Assembly (NCBI RefSeq): GCF_042683165.1
Contig: NZ_JBHUIZ010000003.1
Coordinates: 558,001 to 622,000 of the forward strand
Reading direction: 5' to 3'
Length of the DNA: 64,000 nt
Source of the DNA: Tigheibacillus halophilus
Lineage (GTDB): Bacteria > Bacillota > Bacilli > Bacillales > Amphibacillaceae
The notes beneath the pieces were generated by a model, which ran no database searches, was not told the origin of the DNA, and worked only from the letters and a program-made list of their open reading frames with translations. Every line of letters starts with the position of its first letter. Position 1 is the first letter of the stretch. A program made the position numbers and the translations under genes. Positions 59,946 to 64,000 of this stretch are shown here, piece after piece.

Positions 59946-60884
59946 ATGAAAAAATTGGCCTTCATGTTTCCTGGACAGGGATCGCAAACAGTCGGCATGG
60001 GCAAGGAAGTACACGATCAATATGAATCTGTCCAAGCAATGTACGAACAAGCGAACAAAGTGCTGGACAAAGATATCCGAGGTTTGATGTTCGAAGGACC
60101 GAAAGAAACATTGACAGAAACAGAAAATACACAGCCAGCACTATTGCTTACAAGTACCGTGATGTATTCTTTGCTCCAGGAAGCAGGTGTCACACCGGAT
60201 ATGGTTGTTGGGCACAGTCTTGGGGAATATAGCGCATTAGTGGCAGGCGGATCACTGACATTGGAAACTGCTTTGCCACTAGTTGCTGCAAGAGGGAAAT
60301 TGATGGAGCAGGCTTTTCCAAAAGGACAGGGAACTATGGCAGCAGTCTTAGGACTTGAGCAAACTGCTGTAGAAGCAGTACTGGCTGAAATCCAGAATGA
60401 AGTAGTGGATATTGCCAATTTGAACTGTCCTGGCCAAATAGTCATTTCAGGCTCTGAACAAGGTGTCAAGCAAGCTAGCGCGATGCTGAAGGATAAAGGT
60501 GCAAAAAGAGTGCTTCCACTTAACGTAAGCGGTCCGTTCCACTCGCGCTTGATGAAAGCGGCCAATGATGAGTTTGCTGCATACCTGCATAAGGTCGAAA
60601 TAAATGATGCAAGAATACCTGTTTATGCGAACGTCACTGCAAAGCCTGTCAAACACAGCGAAGAAATCAAAGAGTTGCTATTGAAACAATTATATTCTCC
60701 TGTGCGGTTTGAAGAATCAGTTAGAAACATGCTTGAGCAGGGGGTTGATGCTTTCGTTGAAGTTGGTACAGGGAAAGTGCTTTCGGGACTTGTAAAGAAA
60801 ATATCCCGTGAGGTTGATATTTTCGCCGTGCAAGATCTTTCGTCTTTAGAAAAATTTCTTTCATGGTATAAGGAGGCAAGGTAA
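59946..60884 (+). CDS. fabD: Malonyl-CoA:ACP transacylase FabD
   Basis: FabD loads malonyl onto ACP. The oxyanion motif MFPGQGSQTVGMG, catalytic serine in VVGHSLGEYSAL, and histidine in NVSGPFHSRLM are present. It has 312 residues. fabG starts on the base after its stop codon. Confidence 0.96.
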   Translation: MKKLAFMFPGQGSQTVGMGKEVHDQYESVQAMYEQANKVLDKDIRGLMFEGPKETLTETENTQPALLLTSTVMYSLLQEAGVTPDMVVGHSLGEYSALVAGGSLTLETALPLVAARGKLMEQAFPKGQGTMAAVLGLEQTAVEAVLAEIQNEVVDIANLNCPGQIVISGSEQGVKQASAMLKDKGAKRVLPLNVSGPFHSRLMKAANDEFAAYLHKVEINDARIPVYANVTAKPVKHSEEIKELLLKQLYSPVRFEESVRNMLEQGVDAFVEVGTGKVLSGLVKKISREVDIFAVQDLSSLEKFLSWYKEAR

Positions 60885-61625
60885 ATGCTAGCAGGTAAAA
60901 CAGCGCTCGTGACAGGAGCTTCCAGGGGAATTGGCAGAGCGATCGCTTTGGAACTAGCGGAACAAGGTGCTAATATTGTAGTGAACTACTCCGGCAGTGA
61001 GCAAAAAGCTGGGGAGGTTGTTGAGGCAATTGAAAAGCTTGGTGTCAAAGCAATAAAATATCAGGCGAATGTAGCTAAAGAAGAAGATGTAAAATCCATG
61101 ATGAAGGAAACCGTTAAAACATTTGGCAGTCTGGACATTTTGATTAACAATGCCGGCATCACAAAAGATAACTTGCTTATGAGGATGAAAGAATCCGAAT
61201 TTGATGACGTGATTCAGACAAATCTGAAGGGAGCTTTCCTTTGTGTGAAGGCTGCTACAAGGCAAATGATGAAGCAACGTGATGGAAGAATTGTCAATGT
61301 GGCATCGGTTGTCGGTATAAGCGGAAATCCAGGCCAGGCAAATTATGTAGCGGCTAAGGCGGGGCTGATCGGTCTAACAAAAACGGCTGCAAAAGAACTG
61401 GCAGCCAGGAATATCCGCGTGAATGCTGTTGCACCAGGATTTATTTCTACCGACATGACAGATGCGCTCACAGAAGAGCAGCGGGAAGCTATGCTGCAGC
61501 TTATTCCGTTGGCCAGGCTTGGAAAACCCGAAGATATTGCAAAAACAATTCGTTTTCTTGTCTCGGATGACGCAGCCTATATAACTGGGCAAACAATCAC
61601 TGTTGATGGCGGGATGATAATGTAA
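60885..61625 (+). CDS. fabG: 3-oxoacyl-ACP reductase FabG
   Basis: NADPH-dependent short-chain reductase of fatty acid elongation. The cofactor motif VTGASRGIGRAIA, the NNAG motif (LINNAGITKDNL) and catalytic Ser-Tyr-Lys (ASVVGISGNPGQANYVAAKAG) are present. It has 246 residues. ataaggagg lies before the ATG, inside fabD. Confidence 0.96.
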   Translation: MLAGKTALVTGASRGIGRAIALELAEQGANIVVNYSGSEQKAGEVVEAIEKLGVKAIKYQANVAKEEDVKSMMKETVKTFGSLDILINNAGITKDNLLMRMKESEFDDVIQTNLKGAFLCVKAATRQMMKQRDGRIVNVASVVGISGNPGQANYVAAKAGLIGLTKTAAKELAARNIRVNAVAPGFISTDMTDALTEEQREAMLQLIPLARLGKPEDIAKTIRFLVSDDAAYITGQTITVDGGMIM

Positions 61626-61644
61626 CTATTTGGCAGTGTCAGAA

Positions 61645-61673
61645 TTGAATATGAGTTACAAAATGCTTATACT
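61645..61673 (+). promoter_or_regulatory. Sigma-A promoter of acpP
   Basis: TTGAAT (61645-61650), a 17-bp spacer and TATACT (61668-61673), giving a very short leader before the acpP ribosome site. It would let ACP be made above the level of fabDG. Confidence 0.75.
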
Positions 61674-61696
61674 ACTTGAAGGGAGGTGAAAGAAAC

Positions 61697-61930
61697 ATGG
61701 CAGACGTATTTGACCGCGTAAAAGAAATTATCGTTGATAAACTTGAAGTGGACGAGTCAAAAGTGACAATGGAAGCATCTTTTAAAGAAGATCTTGAAGC
61801 TGATTCACTTGATGTCGTTGAACTTGTAATGGAATTGGAAGATGAATTCGATATGGAAATTGCGGATGAACAAGCAGAAAAAATTAATACTGTTGGTGAT
61901 GCAGTGAACTACATAAACAGCCAACAATAG
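61697..61930 (+). CDS. acpP: Acyl carrier protein
   Basis: A 77-residue acidic ACP. Ser37 in LEADSLDVVELVMELEDEF carries 4'-phosphopantetheine. ATG 61697 follows gggaggtgaaag; a start at 61676 would place the ribosome site inside the protein. It is the last gene before a terminator. Confidence 0.97.
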   Translation: MADVFDRVKEIIVDKLEVDESKVTMEASFKEDLEADSLDVVELVMELEDEFDMEIADEQAEKINTVGDAVNYINSQQ

Positions 61931-61972
61931 TTTTTTTCTTCGCAGGTTTCATTCAAAAATAATATCACTTTT

Positions 61973-61998
61973 AAAGTCTCGCATGATGCGGGACTTTT
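61973..61998 (+). terminator. Rho-independent terminator after acpP
   Basis: AAAGTCTCGC pairs with GCGGGACTTT (one U-G pair) around ATGAT, followed by a short T run. Confidence 0.8.
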
Positions 61999-62111
61999 AA
62001 GTATATGATAAGAATGGCCAAGCCCTCTGCTCACTCATAAATTTGTGCAAACGCTGACGGTCATGGTCGAATGCCTTCTTTTTCAATGTGGACAAGAACG
62101 GAGGTGTCGAG

Positions 62112-62813
62112 TTGAATATAAAAAAATTGGAAGAACAATTGGGGATCGAATTCCGTGATCATCAATTAATAACACAAGCTTTTACACATTCATCTTATGT
62201 GAATGAGCATCGCAAAGAGCGATTTTCTGATAATGAACGATTGGAATTCCTTGGTGATGCCGTATTGGAATTGGGCGTGTCCCAATTCATTTACAAAAAT
62301 AATATGCAAATGCCCGAGGGAGAAATGACGAAACTGCGTGCAGCTATTGTCTGTGAACCTTCCTTGTATGCTTTTGCTAAAGAATTGCACTTTGAGCAAT
62401 ATATCCTTTTAGGAAAAGGTGAAGAGCAGACAGGTGGCAGGACTCGTCCGGCATTGCTTGCAGATGTTTTTGAATCCTTCCTTGGTGCTTTGTATCTTGA
62501 TCAAGGATACGAAACGGCCTTACAATTTTTAGTAACATATGTTTTTCCTAAAATCAGTAGTGGTGCTTTTTCTCATGGGATGGATTTTAAGAGCAAGTTA
62601 CAAGAACTCATTCAACAACATAAGGATCAATCCATTCTTTATCAAATTGTGGAAGAAAAAGGTCCTTCTCATAATAAGGAGTTTGTCGCACATGTCTTAA
62701 TGAATGGGAAACAATTATATGGCGCAGGAAGCGGCCGGACAAAAAAAGAAGCTGAACAAAATGCTGCGAGAAACGCGATAGACAGGCTGATGGATAATGA
62801 TACCAAGCGTTGA
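62112..62813 (+). CDS. rnc: Ribonuclease III
   Basis: Rnc cuts double-stranded RNA in rRNA maturation. The signature NERLEFLGDAVLEL, the second acidic site (LLADVFESFLGALYLDQG) and a C-terminal dsRBD (DFKSKLQELIQQHKDQ, GSGRTKKEAEQNAARNAI) are present. It has 233 residues. TTG 62112 has ggaggtg seven bases upstream; GTG 62088 has none. Confidence 0.95.
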   Translation: MNIKKLEEQLGIEFRDHQLITQAFTHSSYVNEHRKERFSDNERLEFLGDAVLELGVSQFIYKNNMQMPEGEMTKLRAAIVCEPSLYAFAKELHFEQYILLGKGEEQTGGRTRPALLADVFESFLGALYLDQGYETALQFLVTYVFPKISSGAFSHGMDFKSKLQELIQQHKDQSILYQIVEEKGPSHNKEFVAHVLMNGKQLYGAGSGRTKKEAEQNAARNAIDRLMDNDTKR

Positions 62814-62894
62814 AAAGCAACATCTTACGTTCCAACCTTTGCTAACTGGCTACAGGAAATATTTCTGTTGAATGAGAATAATATGATGATATCC

Positions 62895-62936
62895 AAAAAG
62901 ACTGTTATTCAGTTGCATAAGAATAACAGTCTTTTT
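62895..62936 (+). terminator. Strong bidirectional terminator between rnc and the DUF1128 gene
   Basis: AAAAAGACTGTTATTC pairs with GAATAACAGTCTTTTT around a 10-base loop. A-rich on the left and T-rich on the right, it can end rnc transcripts and, on the other strand, those of the DUF1128 gene. Confidence 0.92.
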
Positions 62937-63028
62937 GTCAGTGAATCAAATATGATGGGCAGACGCGGTATGACCGGCAATTATCTTATGTGGTTTTTAA
63001 ACTTTTTTCATCTGTCCTGCTTTTACTT

Positions 63029-63250
63029 TTATCTGCGGACAGCTCGCAGCTCATCCAGAAAGGCCTGTGTTTCGGAAGCACTCAATGAGCCTTTTTGTAT
63101 GACCATATCATACATGAATTTCAATTCTTCGTATTTTTCGAGATCGTAATCCTCCGGCTGCATGATAGTGCGGTTGACAACTTGCAGCTTTTCTGCAAGC
63201 TCGGATAATATGTACGAAAGATTAGCGTTTGTAGCTTCTTCCAGATTCAT
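63029..63250 (-). CDS. DUF1128/UPF0435 protein (YfkK-like), function unknown
   Basis: A 73-residue, highly charged, all-helical protein (NLSYILSELAEKLQVVNRTI, DYDLEKYEELKFMYDMV, SASETQAFLDELRAVRR). I recognise the YfkK/UPF0435 family; its function is unknown. gaggtg lies before the ATG at 63250. It is on the reverse strand between rnc and smc, which are adjacent in B. subtilis, where yfkK is far away. Confidence 0.85.
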   Translation of the reverse strand: MNLEEATNANLSYILSELAEKLQVVNRTIMQPEDYDLEKYEELKFMYDMVIQKGSLSASETQAFLDELRAVRR

Positions 63251-63312
63251 GGAGACACCTCATTGTCAGTTTAGGAAACTTTATTTGATAACTTCTTTTG
63301 TACCCATCTTTA

Positions 63313-63321
63313 TGATAAAAT
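63313..63321 (+). promoter_or_regulatory. Extended -10 promoter before smc
   Basis: TGATAAAAT within TATGATAAAATAA, with a weak -35, about 92 bp before smc. The insertion of the reverse-strand gene would cut smc off from the rnc promoter, so an own promoter is expected. Confidence 0.5.
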
Positions 63322-63412
63322 AAATGCGTTCAAATTCCAACTATTTATTCGTGAAATGTTTTCGTAAACAATAGATTTATTAAATTCAGGATTTGACTGA
63401 AGGAGAATGTTT

Positions 63413-64000
63413 ATGTTCCTGAAAAAATTGGAAAGCGTCGGCTTCAAGTCATTCGCTGAAAGAATAGATGTCGCATTCGTACCGGGGGTGACCGCGGTTG
63501 TGGGCCCTAATGGCAGTGGTAAAAGTAACATAACAGACGCAATACGCTGGGTTCTCGGCGAACAGTCTGCCAAGTCATTGCGCGGCTCCAAAATGGAAGA
63601 CATTATTTTTCAAGGCAGCGACAGCCGGAAAAAACTGAATGTCGCAGAGGTGACGCTGCTGCTTGATAATACAGAAAATCATCTTCCAATCGATTACGAT
63701 GAGGTAAGTGTAACAAGAAGGGTTTACAGGTCAGGTGAGAGTGAATTTTACATCAATAAACAAGTATGCCGCCTGAAGGATATTGTAGATTTATTTATGG
63801 ATTCCGGTTTGGGAAGAGAAGCTTTTTCTATTATCAGTCAAGGGAAAGTGGAAGAGATATTAAGCTCTAAAGCAGTTGAAAGAAGAGCTATTTTTGAAGA
63901 GGCAGCGGGTGTGCTGAAGTACAAGCAGCGAAAAAAGAAGGCTGAATTCAAGCTGGCTGAAACGAAAGAAAACTTGAATCGCGTAGAAGATATTATGCAT
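63413..64000 (+). CDS. smc: Chromosome condensation ATPase Smc, 3' end outside the window
   Basis: The first 196 codons of Smc, open to the last base. Smc forms with ScpA/ScpB a ring that loads at parS and zips chromosome arms. The N-terminal ABC half is complete to the start of the coiled coil: FLKKLESVGFKSFAERI, Walker A VGPNGSGKSNITDAI, the R-loop/Q-loop part LGEQSAKSLRGSKMEDIIF, SGLGREAFSIISQGKVEEIL and FEEAAGVLKYKQRKKKAE. ATG 63413 has aaggaga eight bases upstream. Confidence 0.97.
   Translation, partial: MFLKKLESVGFKSFAERIDVAFVPGVTAVVGPNGSGKSNITDAIRWVLGEQSAKSLRGSKMEDIIFQGSDSRKKLNVAEVTLLLDNTENHLPIDYDEVSVTRRVYRSGESEFYINKQVCRLKDIVDLFMDSGLGREAFSIISQGKVEEILSSKAVERRAIFEEAAGVLKYKQRKKKAEFKLAETKENLNRVEDIMH

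Noticed and set aside
62868..63149. Forward 93-codon reading frame after rnc
   Set aside because: It starts in front of a strong terminator, reads through it, and lies opposite the recognisable DUF1128 gene.
1..64000. tRNA, rRNA, CRISPR array, prophage or intact insertion sequence
   Set aside because: No direct-repeat arrays, transposase or phage proteins, and no tRNA-like cloverleaf were seen on either strand.

Overview
This 64 kb window is a chromosomal core segment of a spore-forming, low-GC Firmicute of the Bacillaceae. Gene content and order follow the Bacillus subtilis dcw - spoIIG - ylm - ileS - pyr - ylo - fab - smc backbone almost step by step. Protein details (murF joined to mraY, SpoVM, SigE/SigG, T-box, PyrR and FapR sites) fit the halotolerant Oceanobacillus/Virgibacillus/Lentibacillus side of the family. 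That genus-level placement is an inference from memory, not a search. There are no phage genes, intact insertion sequences, tRNA/rRNA genes or CRISPR arrays.

Layout. (1) 1-8.7 kb: peptidoglycan precursor synthesis and division: murF (5' end outside the window), mraY, murD, spoVE, then after a terminator divIB, ftsA, ftsZ. murG, murB, ylxW, ylxX and sbp, which sit between spoVE and ftsA in B. subtilis, are absent. (2) 8.8-11.7 kb: sporulation sigma block spoIIGA-sigE and sigG, with a Spo0A/sigma-A type spoIIG promoter (21-22 bp spacer) and a near-perfect sigma-F promoter for sigG. (3) 12-16 kb: ylmC, ylmD, ylmE, sepF, ylmG, ylmH, divIVA. (4) 16-20.7 kb: T-box-controlled ileS, lspA and an RluD-family pseudouridine synthase. 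(5) 20.7-30.1 kb: the pyrimidine operon pyrR-pyrB-pyrC-carB-pyrK-pyrD-pyrF-pyrE with two PyrR attenuators; pyrP and carA are missing. (6) 30.1-33.9 kb: the one accessory-looking stretch, a class I methyltransferase divergent from a LysR regulator, then a glutathione-independent formaldehyde dehydrogenase (fdhA) and an HbpS/GlcG-like protein. (7) 33.9-51.3 kb: rqcH (reverse strand), a Ca2+-type P-ATPase, remA, gmk, rpoZ, coaBC, priA, fmt, rsmB, prpC, prkC, rsgA, rpe, thiN and the 27-codon gene spoVM. (8) 51.3-58.2 kb: a degenerate interspersed repeat, rpmB (reverse strand), yloU, yloV/fakA, sdaAB, sdaAA, recG. (9) 58.2-64 kb: fapR with its own operator, plsX, fabD, fabG, acpP, rnc, a reverse-strand DUF1128 gene, and the first 196 codons of smc.

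The genes form coherent functional groups: wall precursor supply and Z-ring assembly feed the asymmetric division that activates SigE and SigG. The ylm/sepF/divIVA group positions the septum. The pyr operon makes UMP under PyrR attenuation. The fap/pls/fab operon makes fatty acids under FapR. The prpC/prkC/rsgA/yloU/yloV stretch couples wall sensing, ribosome maturation and envelope stress.

I found no clear undescribed multi-gene system. The points most worth following are the formaldehyde/heme-binding module with two candidate operators, the loss of carA with an AT-rich promoter in its place, the broken dcw cluster, the D-to-E change at the key RqcH position, and the promoter and leader architecture of sigG.
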